From contig CANTFL010000625.1 in assembly GCA_947650285.1 (NCBI GenBank), forward strand, positions 22,525 through 86,524: a DNA stretch of 64,000 bases, in the 5' to 3' direction. Below the pieces are notes generated by a model, which did not search any database, was not told the origin of the DNA, and worked only from the letters and a program-made list of their open reading frames with translations. This stretch comes from Hyaloperonospora brassicae (lineage: Eukaryota > Oomycota > Peronosporomycetes > Peronosporales > Peronosporaceae). The position numbers were made by a program, and so were the translations under genes. Below are positions 46,001 through 60,400 of this stretch, in pieces. Within the stretch, counting starts at the first letter, position 1. Each line of letters begins with the position of its first letter.

Positions 46001-49000
46001 GCGCCAATCGGATTGAAACGATCGGTATGTGAAGACAGCGCGACCAAAGACGGCGACCCTGACGAGATTGATACGGTGCATGGAGAGTCCAGACGTCAGT
46101 CAGGCGGGATGTCGACTCGAGATGGTCAGAATGGCGAAGGTGTTGAAGACGAGTGTAATGGTCTGTAATTATATCTCGATTTGCTAGCCGATCTGGACTG
46201 GGGGCGCGAATTACTCTGCAGCGATCACCCTATAAGTGGAGATCGACTATCTATGAAGATACCTTCGGCGATCGATATTACAAAGAAGATTAAAAGCGTC
46301 GAGTGGATACAAGACCGAACGAAGCAAGAGATTGACGCCACAAGAGATATTACGAACGAAGGCACCGAATCTGAGGTAGCTGATCTGTTACAAGAACGGT
46401 CCAGCCGTCAGTCAGACGGGATCGGGTTCAAGGATGGTGGGTTGCAAGAAGAGCACACCCGACTGGTTAGAGGACTCGAAATGAATGCGACCGTGAGATT
46501 GTCGAAGGGAAACGATCATGCGAGGTCGCCGGCGCAGGTCAATATGGAGATCGATCAAGCGCCAATCGGATTGAAACGATCGGTATGTGAAGACAGCGCG
46601 ACCAAAGACGGCGACCCTGACGAGATTGATACGGTGCATGGAGAGTCCAGACGTCAGTCAGGCGGGATGTCGACTCGAGATGGTCAGAATGGCGAAGGTG
46701 TTGAAGACGAGTGTAATGGTCTGTAATTATATCTCGATTTGCTAGCCGATCTGGACTGGGGGCGCGAATTACTCTGCAGCGATCACCCTATAAGTGGAGA
46801 TCGACTATCTATGAAGATACCTTCGGCGATCGATATTACAAAGAAGATTAAAAGCGTCGAGTGGATACAAGACCGAACGAAGCAAGAGATTGACGCCACA
46901 AGAGATATTACGAACGAAGGCACCGAATCTGAGGTAGCTGATCTGTTACAAGAACGGTCCAGCCGTCAGTCAGACGGGATCGGGTTCAAGGATGGTGGGT
47001 TGCAAGAAGAGCACACCCGACTGGTTAGAGGACTCGAAATGAATGCGACCGTGAGATTGTCGAAGGGAAACGATCATGCGAGGTCGCCGGCGCAGGTCAA
47101 TATGGAGATCGATCAAGCGCCAATCGGATTGAAACGATCGGTATGTGAAGACAGCGCGACCAAAGACGGCGACCCTGACGAGATTGATACGGTGCATGGA
47201 GAGTCCAGACGTCAGTCAGGCGGGATGTCGACTCGAGATGGTCAGAATGGCGAAGGTGTTGAAGACGAGTGTAATGGTCTGTAATTATATCTCGATTTGC
47301 TAGCCGATCTGGACTGGGGGCGCGAATTACTCTGCAGCGATCACCCTATAAGTGGAGATCGACTATCTATGAAGATACCTTCGGCGATCGATATTACAAA
47401 GAAGATTAAAAGCGTCGAGTGGATACAAGACCGAACGAAGCAAGAGATTGACGCCACAAGAGAGATTACGAACGAAGGCACCGAATCTGAGGTAGCTGAT
47501 CTGTTACAAGAACGGTCCAGCCGTCAGTCAGACGGGATCGGGTTCAAGGATGGTGGGTTGCAAGAAGAGCACACCCGACTGGTTAGAGGACTCGAAATGA
47601 ATGCGACCGTGAGATTGTCGAAGGGAAACGATCATGCGAGGTCGCCGGCGCAGGTCAATATGGAGATCGATCAAGCGCCAATCGGATTGAAACGATCGGT
47701 ATGTGAAGACAGCGCGACCAAAGACGGCGACCCTGACGAGATTGATACGGTGCATGGAGAGTCCAGACGTCAGTCAGGCGGGATGTCGACTCGAGATGGT
47801 CAGAATGGCGAAGGTGTTGAAGACGAGTGTAATGGTCTGTAATTATATCTCGATTTGCTAGCCGATCTGGACTGGGGGCGCGAATTACTCTGCAGCGATC
47901 ACCCTATAAGTGGAGATCGACTATCTATGAAGATACCTTCGGCGATCGATATTACAAAGAAGATTAAAAGCGTCGAGTGGATACAAGACCGAACGAAGCA
48001 AGAGATTGACGCCACAAGAGATATTACGAACGAAGGCACCGAATCTGAGGTAGCTGATCTGTTACAAGAACGGTCCAGCCGTCAGTCAGACGGGATCGGG
48101 TTCAAGGATGGTGGGTTGCAAGAAGAGCACACCCGACTGGTTAGAGGACTCGAAATGAATGCGACCGTGAGATTGTCGAAGGGAAACGATCATGCGAGGT
48201 CGCCGGCGCAGGTCAATATGGAGATCGATCAAGCGCCAATCGGATTGAAACGATCGGTATGTGAAGACAGCGCGACCAAAGACGGCGACCCTGACGAGAT
48301 TGATACGGTGCATGGAGAGTCCAGACGTCAGTCAGGCGGGATGTCGACTCGAGATGGTCAGAATGGCGAAGGTGTTGAAGACGAGTGTAATGGTCTGTAA
48401 TTATATCTCGATTTGCTAGCCGATCTGGACTGGGGGCGCGAATTACTCTGCAGCGATCACCCTATAAGTGGAGATCGACTATCTATGAAGATACCTTCGG
48501 CGATCGATATTACAAAGAAGATTAAAAGCGTCGAGTGGATACAAGACCGAACGAAGCAAGAGATTGACGCCACAAGAGAGATTACGAACGAAGGCACCGA
48601 ATCTGAGGTAGCTGATCTGTTACAAGAACGGTCCAGCCGTCAGTCAGACGGGATCGGGTTCAAGGATGGTGAGTTGCAAGAAGAGCACACCCGACTGGTT
48701 AGAGGACTCGAAATGAATGCGACCGTGAGATTGTCGAAGGGAAACGATCATGCGAGGTCGCCGGCGCAGGTCAATATGGAGATCGATCAAGCGCCAATCG
48801 GATTGAAACGATCGGTATGTGAAGACAGCGCGACCAAAGACGGCGACCCTGACGAGATTGATACGGTGCATGGAGAGTCCAGACGTCAGTCAGGCGGGAT
48901 GTCGACTCGAGATGGTCAGAATGGCGAAGGTGTTGAAGACGAGTGTAATGGTCTGTAATTATATCTCGATTTGCTAGCCGATCTGGACTGGGGGCGCGAA

Positions 49001-52000
49001 TTACTCTGCAGCGATCACCCTATAAGTGGAGATCGACTATCTATGAAGATACCTTCGGCGATCGATATTACAAAGAAGATTAAAAGCGTCGAGTGGATAC
49101 AAGACCGAACGAAGCAAGAGATTGACGCCACAAGAGATATTACGAACGAAGGCACCGAATCTGAGGTAGCTGATCTGTTACAAGAACGGTCCAGCCGTCA
49201 GTCAGACGGGATCGGGTTCAAGGATGGTGGGTTGCAAGAAGAGCACACCCGACTGGTTAGAGGACTCGAAATGAATGCGACCGTGAGATTGTCGAAGGGA
49301 AACGATCATGCGAGGTCGCCGGCGCAGGTCAATATGGAGATCGATCAAGCGCCAATCGGATTGAAACGATCGGTATGTGAAGACAGCGCGACCAAAGACG
49401 GCGACCCTGACGAGATTGATACGGTGCATGGAGAGTCCAGACGTCAGTCAGGCGGGATGTCGACTCGAGATGGTCAGAATGGCGAAGGTGTTGAAGACGA
49501 GTGTAATGGTCTGTAATTATATCTCGATTTGCTAGCCGATCTGGACTGGGGGCGCGAATTACTCTGCAGCGATCACCCTATAAGTGGAGATCGACTATCT
49601 ATGAAGATACCTTCGGCGATCGATATTACAAAGAAGATTAAAAGCGTCGAGTGGATACAAGACCGAACGAAGCAAGAGATTGACGCCACAAGAGAGATTA
49701 CGAACGGAGGCACCGAATCTGAGGTAGCTGATCTGTTACAAGAACGGTCCAGCCGTCAGTCAGACGGGATCGGGTTCAAGGATGGTGAGTTGCAAGAAGA
49801 GCACACCCGACTGGTTAGAGGACTCGAAATGAATGCGACCGTGAGATTGTCGAAGGGAAACGATCATGCGAGGTCGCCGGCGCAGGTCAATATGGAGATC
49901 GATCAAGCGCCAATCGGATTGAAACGATCGGTATGTGAAGACAGCGCGACCAAAGACGGCGACCCTGACGAGATTGATACGGTGCATGGAGAGTCCAGAC
50001 GTCAGTCAGGCGGGATGTCGACTCGAGATGGTCAGAATGGCGAAGGTGTTGAAGACGAGTGTAATGGTCTGTAATTATATCTCGATTTGCTAGCCGATCT
50101 GGACTGGGGGCGCGAATTACTCTGCAGCGATCACCCTATAAGTGGAGATCGACTATCTATGAAGATACCTTCGGCGATCGATATTACAAAGAAGATTAAA
50201 AGCGTCGAGTGGATACAAGACCGAACGAAGCAAGAGATTGACGCCACAAGAGAGATTACGAACGGAGGCACCGAATCTGAGGTAGCTGATCTGTTACAAG
50301 AACGGTCCAGCCGTCAGTCAGACGGGATCGGGTTCAAGGATGGTGGGTTGCAAGAAGAGCACACCCGACTGGTTAGAGGACTCGAAATGAATGCGACCGT
50401 GAGATTGTCGAAGGGAAACGATCATGCGAGGTCGCCGGCGCAGGTCAATATGGAGATCGATCAAGCGCCAATCGGATTGAAACGATCGGTATGTGAAGAC
50501 AGCGCGACCAAAGACGGCGACCCTGACGAGATTGATACGGTGCATGGAGAGTCCAGACGTCAGTCAGGCGGGATGTCGACTCGAGATGGTCAGAATGGCG
50601 AAGGTGTTGAAGACGAGTGTAATGGTCTGTAATTATATCTCGATTTGCTAGCCGATCTGGACTGGGGGCGCGAATTACTCTGCAGCGATCACCCTATAAG
50701 TGGAGATCGACTATCTATGAAGATACCTTCGGCGATCGATATTACAAAGAAGATTAAAAGCGTCGAGTGGATACAAGACCGAACGAAGCAAGAGATTGAC
50801 GCCACAAGAGAGATTACGAACGGAGGCACCGAATCTGAGGTAGCTGATCTGTTACAAGAACGGTCCAGCCGTCAGTCAGACGGGATCGGGTTCAAGGATG
50901 GTGAGTTGCAAGAAGAGCACACCCGACTGGTTAGAGGACTCGAAATGAATGCGACCGTGAGATTGTCGAAGGGAAACGATCATGCGAGGTCGCCGGCGCA
51001 GGTCAATATGGAGATCGATCAAGCGCCAATCGGATTGAAACGATCGGTATGTGAAGACAGCGCGACCAAAGACGGCGACCCTGACGAGATTGATACGGTG
51101 CATGGAGAGTCCAGACGTCAGTCAGGCGGGATGTCGACTCGAGATGGTCAGAATGGCGAAGGTGTTGAAGACGAGTGTAATGGTCTGTAATTATATCTCG
51201 ATTTGCTAGCCGATCTGGACTGGGGGCGCGAATTACTCTGCAGCGATCACCCTATAAGTGGAGATCGACTATCTATGAAGATACCTTCGGCGATCGATAT
51301 TACAAAGAAGATTAAAAGCGTCGAGTGGATACAAGACCGAACGAAGCAAGAGATTGACGCCACAAGAGAGATTACGAACGGAGGCACCGAATCTGAGGTA
51401 GCTGATCTGTTACAAGAACGGTCCAGCCGTCAGTCAGACGGGATCGGGTTCAAGGATGGTGAGTTGCAAGAAGAGCACACCCGACTGGTTAGAGGACTCG
51501 AAATGAATGCGACCGTGAGATTGTCGAAGGGAAACGATCATGCGAGGTCGCCGGCGCAGGTCAATATGGAGATCGATCAAGCGCCAATCGGATTGAAACG
51601 ATCGGTATGTGAAGACAGCGCGACCAAAGACGGCGACCCTGACGAGATTGATACGGTGCATGGAGAGTCCAGACGTCAGTCAGGCGGGATGTCGACTCGA
51701 GATGGTCAGAATGGCGAAGGTGTTGAAGACGAGTGTAATGGTCTGTTATTATATCTCGATTTGCTAGCCGATCTGGACTGGGGGCGCGAATTACTCTGCA
51801 GCGATCACCCTATAAGTGGAGATCGACTATCTATGAAGATACCTTCGGCGATCGATATTACAAAGAAGATTAAAAGCGTCGAGTGGATACAAGACCGAAC
51901 GAAGCAAGAGATTGACGCCACAAGAGAGATTGCGAACGGAGGCACCGAATCTGAGGTAGCTGATCTGTTACAAGAACGGTCCAGCCGTCAGTCAGACGGG

Positions 52001-53506
52001 ATCGGGTTCAAGGATGGTGAGTTGCAAGAAGAGCACACCCGACTGGTTAGAGGACTCGAAATGAATGCGACCGTGAGATTGTCGAAGGGAAACGATCATG
52101 CGAGGTCGCCGGCGCAGGTCAATATGGAGATCGATCAAGCGCCAATCGGATTGAAACGATCGGTATGTGAAGACAGCGCGACCAAAGACGGCGACCCTGA
52201 CGAGATTGATACGGTGCATGGAGAGTCCAGACGTCAGTCAGGCGGGATGTCGACTCGAGATGGTCAGAATGGCGAAGGTGTTGAAGACGAGTGTAATGGT
52301 CTGTAATTATATCTCGATTTGCTAGCCGATCTGGACTGGGGGCGCGAATTACTCTGCAGCGATCACCCTATAAGTGGAGATCGACTATCTATGAAGATAC
52401 CTTCGGCGATCGATATTACAAAGAAGATTAAAAGCGTCGAGTGGATACAAGACCGAACGAAGCAAGAGATTGACGCCACAAGAGAGATTACGAACGGAGG
52501 CACCGAATCTGAGGTAGCTGATCTGTTACAAGAACGGTCCAGCCGTCAGTCAGACGGGATCGGGTTCAAGGATGGTGAGTTGCAAGAAGAGCACACCCGA
52601 CTGGTTAGAGGACTCGAAATGAATGCGACCGTGAGATTGTCGAAGGGAAACGATGATGCGAGGTCGCCGGCGCAGGTCAATATGGAGATCGATCAAGCGC
52701 CAATCGGATTGAAACGATCGGTATGTGAAGACAGCGCGACCAAAGACGGCGACCCTGACGAGATTGATACGGTGCATGGAGAGTCCAGACGTCAGTCAGG
52801 CGGGATGTCGACTCGAGATGGTCAGAATGGCGAAGGTGTTGAAGACGAGTGTAATGGTCTGTAATTATATCTCGATTTGCTAGCCGATCTGGACTGGGGG
52901 CGCGAATTACTCTGCAGCGATCACCCTATAAGTGGAGATCGACTATCTATGAAGATACCTTCGGCGATCGATATTACAAAGAAGATTAAAAGCGTCGAGT
53001 GGATACAAGACCGAACGAAGCAAGAGATTGACGCCACAAGAGAGATTACGAACGGAGGCACCGAATCTGAGGTAGCTGATCTGTTACAAGAACGGTCCAG
53101 CCGTCAGTCAGACGGGATCGGGTTCAAGGATGGTGAGTTGCAAGAAGAGCACACCCGACTGGTTAGAGGACTCGAAATGAATGCGACCGTGAGATTGTCG
53201 AAGGGAAACGATCATGCGAGGTCGCCGGCGCAGGTCAATATGGAGATCGATCAAGCGCCAATCGGATTGAAACGATCGGTATGTGAAGACAGCGCGACCA
53301 AAGACGGCGACCCTGACGAGATTGATACGGTGCATGGAGAGTCCAGACGTCAGTCAGGCGGGATGTCGACTCGAGATGGTCAGAATGGCGAAGGTGTTGA
53401 AGACGAGTGTAATGGTCTGTAATTATATCTCGATTTGCTAGCCGATCTGGACTGGGGGCGCGAATTACTCTGCAGCGATCACCCTATAAGTGGAGATCGA
53501 CTATCT

Positions 53507-55096
53507 ATGAAGATACCTTCGGCGATCGATATTACAAAGAAGATTAAAAGCGTCGAGTGGATACAAGACCGAACGAAGCAAGAGATTGACGCCACAAGAG
53601 AGATTACGAACGGAGGCACCGAATCTGAGGTAGCTGATCTGTTACAAGAACGGTCCAGCCGTCAGTCAGACGGGATCGGGTTCAAGGATGGTGAGTTGCA
53701 AGAAGAGCACACCCGACTGGTTAGAGGACTCGAAATGAATGCGACCGTGAGATTGTCGAAGGGAAACGATCATGCGAGGTCGCCGGCGCAGGTCAATATG
53801 GAGATCGATCAAGCGCCAATCGGATTGAAACGATCGGTATGTGAAGACAGCGCGACCAAAGACGGCGACCCTGACGAGATTGATACGGTGCATGGAGAGT
53901 CCAGACGTCAGTCAGGCGGGATGTCGACTCGAGATGGTCAGAATGGCGAAGGTGTTGAAGACGAGTGTAATGGTCTGTTATTATATCTCGATTTGCTAGC
54001 CGATCTGGACTGGGGGCGCGAATTACTCTGCAGCGATCACCCTATAAGTGGAGATCGACTATCTATGAAGATACCTTCGGCGATCGATATTACAAAGAAG
54101 ATTAAAAGCGTCGAGTGGATACAAGACCGAACGAAGCAAGAGATTGACGCCACAAGAGAGATTACGAACGGAGGCACCGAATCTGAGGTAGCTGATCTGT
54201 TACAAGAACGGTCCAGCCGTCAGTCAGACGGGATCGGGTTCAAGGATGGTGAGTTGCAAGAAGAGCACACCCGACTGGTTAGAGGACTCGAAATGAATGC
54301 GACCGTGAGATTGTCGAAGGGAAACGATGATGCGAGGTCGCCGGCGCAGGTCAATATGGAGATCGATCAAGCGTCGATCGGATTGAAACGATCGGTATGT
54401 GAAGACAGCGCGACCAAAGACGGCGACCCTGACGAGATTGATACGGTGCATGGAGAGTCCAGACGTCAGTCAGGCGGGATGTCGACTCGAGATGGTCAGA
54501 ATGGCGAAGGTGTTGAAGACGAGTGTAATGGTCTGTTATTATATCTCGATTTGCTAGCCGATCTGGACTGGGGGCGCGAATTACTCTGCAGCGATCACCC
54601 TATAAGTGGAGATCGACTATCTATGAAGATACCTTCGGCGATCGATATTACAAAGAAGATTAAAAGCGTCGAGTGGATACAAGACCGAACGAAGCAAGAG
54701 ATTGACGCCACAAGAGAGATTACGAACGGAGGCACCGAATCTGAGGTAGCTGATCTGTTACAAGAACGGTCCAGCCGTCAGTCAGACGGGATCGGGTTCA
54801 AGGATGGTGAGTTGCAAGAAGAGCACACCCGACTGGTTAGAGGACTCGAAATGAATGCGACCGTGAGATTGTCGAAGGGAAACGAGGATGCGAGGTCGCC
54901 GGCGCAGGTCAATATGGAGATCGATCAAGCGCCAATCGGATTGAAACGATCGGTATGTGAAGACAGCGCGACCAAAGACGGCGACCCTGACGAGATTGAT
55001 ACGGTGCATGGAGAGTCCAGACGTCAGTCAGGCGGGATGTCGACTCGAGATGGTCAGAATGGCGAAGGTGTTGAAGACGAGTGTAATGGTCTGTAA
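53507..55096 (+). CDS. Repetitive open frame, copies 31-33, function unknown
   Basis: Three units in frame from the ATG at 53507, joined by TTA at the ends of copies 31 and 32 and stopped by TAA after copy 33 (529 aa). Other two-unit frames of the same kind are copies 8-9 (ending 41704), 27-28 (ending 52306) and 36-37 (ending 57328). All remaining copies between 9 and 37 are single-unit frames of 157 aa from their ATG. Confidence 0.2.
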   Translation: MKIPSAIDITKKIKSVEWIQDRTKQEIDATREITNGGTESEVADLLQERSSRQSDGIGFKDGELQEEHTRLVRGLEMNATVRLSKGNDHARSPAQVNMEIDQAPIGLKRSVCEDSATKDGDPDEIDTVHGESRRQSGGMSTRDGQNGEGVEDECNGLLLYLDLLADLDWGRELLCSDHPISGDRLSMKIPSAIDITKKIKSVEWIQDRTKQEIDATREITNGGTESEVADLLQERSSRQSDGIGFKDGELQEEHTRLVRGLEMNATVRLSKGNDDARSPAQVNMEIDQASIGLKRSVCEDSATKDGDPDEIDTVHGESRRQSGGMSTRDGQNGEGVEDECNGLLLYLDLLADLDWGRELLCSDHPISGDRLSMKIPSAIDITKKIKSVEWIQDRTKQEIDATREITNGGTESEVADLLQERSSRQSDGIGFKDGELQEEHTRLVRGLEMNATVRLSKGNEDARSPAQVNMEIDQAPIGLKRSVCEDSATKDGDPDEIDTVHGESRRQSGGMSTRDGQNGEGVEDECNGL

Positions 55097-57412
55097 TTAT
55101 ATCTCGATTTGCTAGCCGATCTGGACTGGGGGCGCGAATTACTCTGCAGCGATCACCCTATAAGTGGAGATCGACTATCTATGAAGATACCTTCGGCGAT
55201 CGATATTACAAAGAAGATTAAAAGCGTCGAGTGGATACAAGACCGAACGAAGCAAGAGATTGACGCCACAAGAGAGATTACGAACGGAGGCACCGAATCT
55301 GAGGTAGCTGATCTGTTACAAGAACGGTCCAGCCGTCAGTCAGACGGGATCGGGTTCAAGGATGGTGAGTTGCAAGAAGAGCACACCCGACTGGTTAGAG
55401 GACTCGAAATGAATGCGACCGTGAGATTGTCGAAGGGAAACGATCATGCGAGGTCGCCGGCGCAGGTCAATATGGAGATCGATCAAGCGCCAATCGGATT
55501 GAAACGATCGGTATGTGAAGACAGCGCGACCAAAGACGGCGACCCTGACGAGATTGATACGGTGCATGGAGAGTCCAGACGTCAGTCAGGCGGGATGTCG
55601 ACTCGAGATGGTCAGAATGGCGAAGGTGTTGAAGACGAGTGTAATGGTCTGTAATTATATCTCGATTTGCTAGCCGATCTGGACTGGGGGCGCGAATTAC
55701 TCTGCAGCGATCACCCTATAAGTGGAGATCGACTATCTATGAAGATACCTTCGGCGATCGATATTACAAAGAAGATTAAAAGCGTCGAGTGGATACAAGA
55801 CCGAACGAAGCAAGAGATTGACGCCACAAGAGAGATTACGAACGGAGGCACCGAATCTGAGGTAGCTGATCTGTTACAAGAACGGTCCAGCCGTCAGTCA
55901 GACGGGATCGGGTTCAAGGATGGTGAGTTGCAAGAAGAGCACACCCGACTGGTTAGAGGACTCGAAATGAATGCGACCGTGAGATTGTCGAAGGGAAACG
56001 ATCATGCGAGGTCGCCGGCGCAGGTCAATATGGAGATCGATCAAGCGCCAATCGGATTGAAACGATCGGTATGTGAAGACAGCGCGACCAAAGACGGCGA
56101 CCCTGACGAGATTGATACGGTGCATGGAGAGTCCAGACGTCAGTCAGGCGGGATGTCGACTCGAGATGGTCAGAATGGCGAAGGTGTTGAAGACGAGTGT
56201 AATGGTCTGTAATTATATCTCGATTTGCTAGCCGATCTGGACTGGGGGCGCGAATTACTCTGCAGCGATCACCCTATAAGTGGAGATCGACTATCTATGA
56301 AGATACCTTCGGCGATCGATATTACAAAGAAGATTAAAAGCGTCGAGTGGATACAAGACCGAACGAAGCAAGAGATTGACGCCACAAGAGAGATTACGAA
56401 CGGAGGCACCGAATCTGAGGTAGCTGATCTGTTACAAGAACGGTCCAGCCGTCAGTCAGACGGGATCGGGTTCAAGGATGGTGAGTTGCAAGAAGAGCAC
56501 ACCCGACTGGTTAGAGGACTCGAAATGAATGCGACCGTGAGATTGTCGAAGGGAAACGATCATGCGAGGTCGCCGGCGCAGGTCAATATGGAGATCGATC
56601 AAGCGCCAATCGGATTGAAACGATCGGTATGTGAAGACAGCGCGACCAAAGACGGCGACCCTGACGAGATTGATACGGTGCATGGAGAGTCCAGACGTCA
56701 GTCAGGCGGGATGTCGACTCGAGATGGTCAGAATGGCGAAGGTGTTGAAGACGAGTGTAATGGTCTGTTATTATATCTCGATTTGCTAGCCGATCTGGAC
56801 TGGGGGCGCGAATTACTCTGCAGCGATCACCCTATAAGTGGAGATCGACTATCTATGAAGATACCTTCGGCGATCGATATTACAAAGAAGATTAAAAGCG
56901 TCGAGTGGATACAAGACCGAACGAAGCAAGAGATTGACGCCACAAGAGATATTACGAACGGAGGCACCGAATCTGAGGTAGCTGATCTGTTACAAGAACG
57001 GTCCAGCCGTCAGTCAGACGGGATCGGGTTCAAGGATGGTGAGTTGCAAGAAGAGCACACCCGACTGGTTAGAGGACTCGAAATGAATGCGACCGTGAGA
57101 TTGTCGAAGGGAAACGATCATGCGAGGTCGCCGGCGCAGGTCAATATGGAGATCGATCAAGCGCCAATCGGATTGAAACGATCGGTATGTGAAGACAGCG
57201 CGACCAAAGACGGCGACCCTGACGAGATTGATACGGTGCATGGAGAGTCCAGACGTCAGTCAGGCGGGATGTCGACTCGAGATGGTCAGAATGGCGAAGG
57301 TGTTGAAGACGAGTGTAATGGTCTGTAATTATATCTCGATTTGCTAGCCGATCTGGACTGGGGGCGCGAATTACTCTGCAGCGATCACCCTATAAGTGGA
57401 GATCGACTATCT

Positions 57413-60400
57413 ATGAAGATACCTTCGGCGATCGATATTACAAAGAAGATTAAAAGCGTCGAGTGGATACAAGACCGAACGAAGCAAGAGATTGACGCCA
57501 CAAGAGAGATTACGAACGGAGGCACCGAATCTGAGGTAGCTGATCTGTTACAAGAACGGTCCAGCCGTCAGTCAGACGGGATCGGGTTCAAGGATGGTGA
57601 GTTGCAAGAAGAGCACACCCGACTGGTTAGAGGACTCGAAATGAATGCGACCGTGAGATTGTCGAAGGGAAACGATCATGCGAGGTCGCCGGCGCAGGTC
57701 AATATGGAGATCGATCAAGCGTCGATCGGATTGAAACGATCGGTATGTGAAGACAGCGCGACCAAAGACGGCGACCCTGACGAGATTGATACGGTGCATG
57801 GAGAGTCCAGACGTCAGTCAGGCGGGATGTCGACTCGAGATGGTCAGAATGGCGAAGGTGTTGAAGACGAGTGTAATGGTCTGTTATTATATCTCGATTT
57901 GCTAGCCGATCTGGACTGGGGGCGCGAATTACTCTGCAGCGATCACCCTATAAGTGGAGATCGACTATCTATGAAGATACCTTCGGCGATCGATATTACA
58001 AAGAAGATTAAAAGCGTCGAGTGGATACAAGACCGAACGAAGCAAGAGATTGACGCCACAAGAGAGATTACGAACGGAGGCACCGAATCTGAGGTAGCTG
58101 ATCTGTTACAAGAACGGTCCAGCCGTCAGTCAGACGGGATCGGGTTCAAGGATGGTGAGTTGCAAGAAGAGCACACCCGACTGGTTAGAGGACTCGAAAT
58201 GAATGCGACCGTGAGATTGTCGAAGGGAAACGATCATGCGAGGTCGCCGGCGCAGGTCAATATGGAGATCGATCAAGCGCCAATCGGATTGAAACGATCG
58301 GTATGTGAAGACAGCGCGACCAAAGACGGCGACCCTGACGAGATTGATACGGTGCATGGAGAGTCCAGACGTCAGTCAGGCGGGATGTCGACTCGAGATG
58401 GTCAGAATGGCGAAGGTGTTGAAGACGAGTGTAATGGTCTGTTATTATATCTCGATTTGCTAGCCGATCTGGACTGGGGGCGCGAATTACTCTGCAGCGA
58501 TCACCCTATAAGTGGAGATCGACTATCTATGAAGATACCTTCGGCGATCGATATTACAAAGAAGATTAAAAGCGTCGAGTGGATACAAGACCGAACGAAG
58601 CAAGAGATTGACGCCACAAGAGAGATTGCGAACGGAGGCACCGAATCTGAGGTAGCTGATCTGTTACAAGAACGGTCCAGCCGTCAGTCAGACGGGATCG
58701 GGTTCAAGGATGGTGAGTTGCAAGAAGAGCACACCCGACTGGTTAGAGGACTCGAAATGAATGCGACCGTGAGATTGTCGAAGGGAAACGATCATGCGAG
58801 GTCGCCGGCGCAGGTCAATATGGAGATCGATCAAGCGCCAATCGGATTGAAACGATCGGTATGTGAAGACAGCGCGACCAAAGACGGCGACCCTGACGAG
58901 ATTGATACGGTGCATGGAGAGTCCAGACGTCAGTCAGGCGGGATGTCGACTCGAGATGGTCAGAATGGCGAAGGTGTTGAAGACGAGTGTAATGGTCTGT
59001 TATTATATCTCGATTTGCTAGCCGATCTGGACTGGGGGCGCGAATTACTCTGCAGCGATCACCCTATAAGTGGAGATCGACTATCTATGAAGATACCTTC
59101 GGCGATCGATATTACAAAGAAGATTAAAAGCGTCGAGTGGATACAAGACCGAACGAAGCAAGAGATTGACGCCACAAGAGAGATTACGAACGAAGGCACC
59201 GAATCTGAGGTAGCTGATCTGTTACAAGAACGGTCCAGCCGTCAGTCAGACGGGATCGGGTTCAAGGATGGTGAGTTGCAAGAAGAGCACACCCGACTGG
59301 TTAGAGGACTCGAAATGAATGCGACCGTGAGATTGTCGAAGGGAAACGATCATGCGAGGTCGCCGGCGCAGGTCAATATGGAGATCGATCAAGCGCCAAT
59401 CGGATTGAAACGATCGGTATGTGAAGACAGCGCGACCAAAGACGGCGACCCTGACGAGATTGATACGGTGCATGGAGAGTCCAGACGTCAGTCAGGCGGG
59501 ATGTCGACTCGAGATGGTCAGAATGGCGAAGGTGTTGAAGACGAGTGTAATGGTCTGTTATTATATCTCGATTTGCTAGCCGATCTGGACTGGGGGCGCG
59601 AATTACTCTGCAGCGATCACCCTATAAGTGGAGATCGACTATCTATGAAGATACCTTCGGCGATCGATATTACAAAGAAGATTAAAAGCGTCGAGTGGAT
59701 ACAAGACCGAACGAAGCAAGAGATTGACGCCACAAGAGAGATTGCGAACGGAGGCACCGAATCTGAGGTAGCTGATCTGTTACAAGAACGGTCCAGCCGT
59801 CAGTCAGACGGGATCGGGTTCAAGGATGGTGAGTTGCAAGAAGAGCACACCCGACTGGTTAGAGGACTCGAAATGAATGCGACCGTGAGATTGTCGAAGG
59901 GAAACGAGGATGCGAGGTCGCCGGCGCAGGTCAATATGGAGATCGATCAAGCGCCAATCGGATTGAAACGATCGGTATGTGAAGACAGCGCGACCAAAGA
60001 CGGCGACCCTGACGAGATTGATACGGTGCATGGAGAGTCCAGACGTCAGTCAGGCGGGATGTCGACTCGAGATGGTCAGAATGGCGAAGGTGTTGAAGAC
60101 GAGTGTAATGGTCTGTTATTATATCTCGATTTGCTAGCCGATCTGGACTGGGGGCGCGAATTACTCTGCAGCGATCACCCTATAAGTGGAGATCGACTAT
60201 CTATGAAGATACCTTCGGCGATCGATATTACAAAGAAGATTAAAAGCGTCGAGTGGATACAAGACCGAACGAAGCAAGAGATTGACGCCACAAGAGAGAT
60301 TACGAACGGAGGCACCGAATCTGAGGTAGCTGATCTGTTACAAGAACGGTCCAGCCGTCAGTCAGACGGGATCGGGTTCAAGGATGGTGAGTTGCAAGAA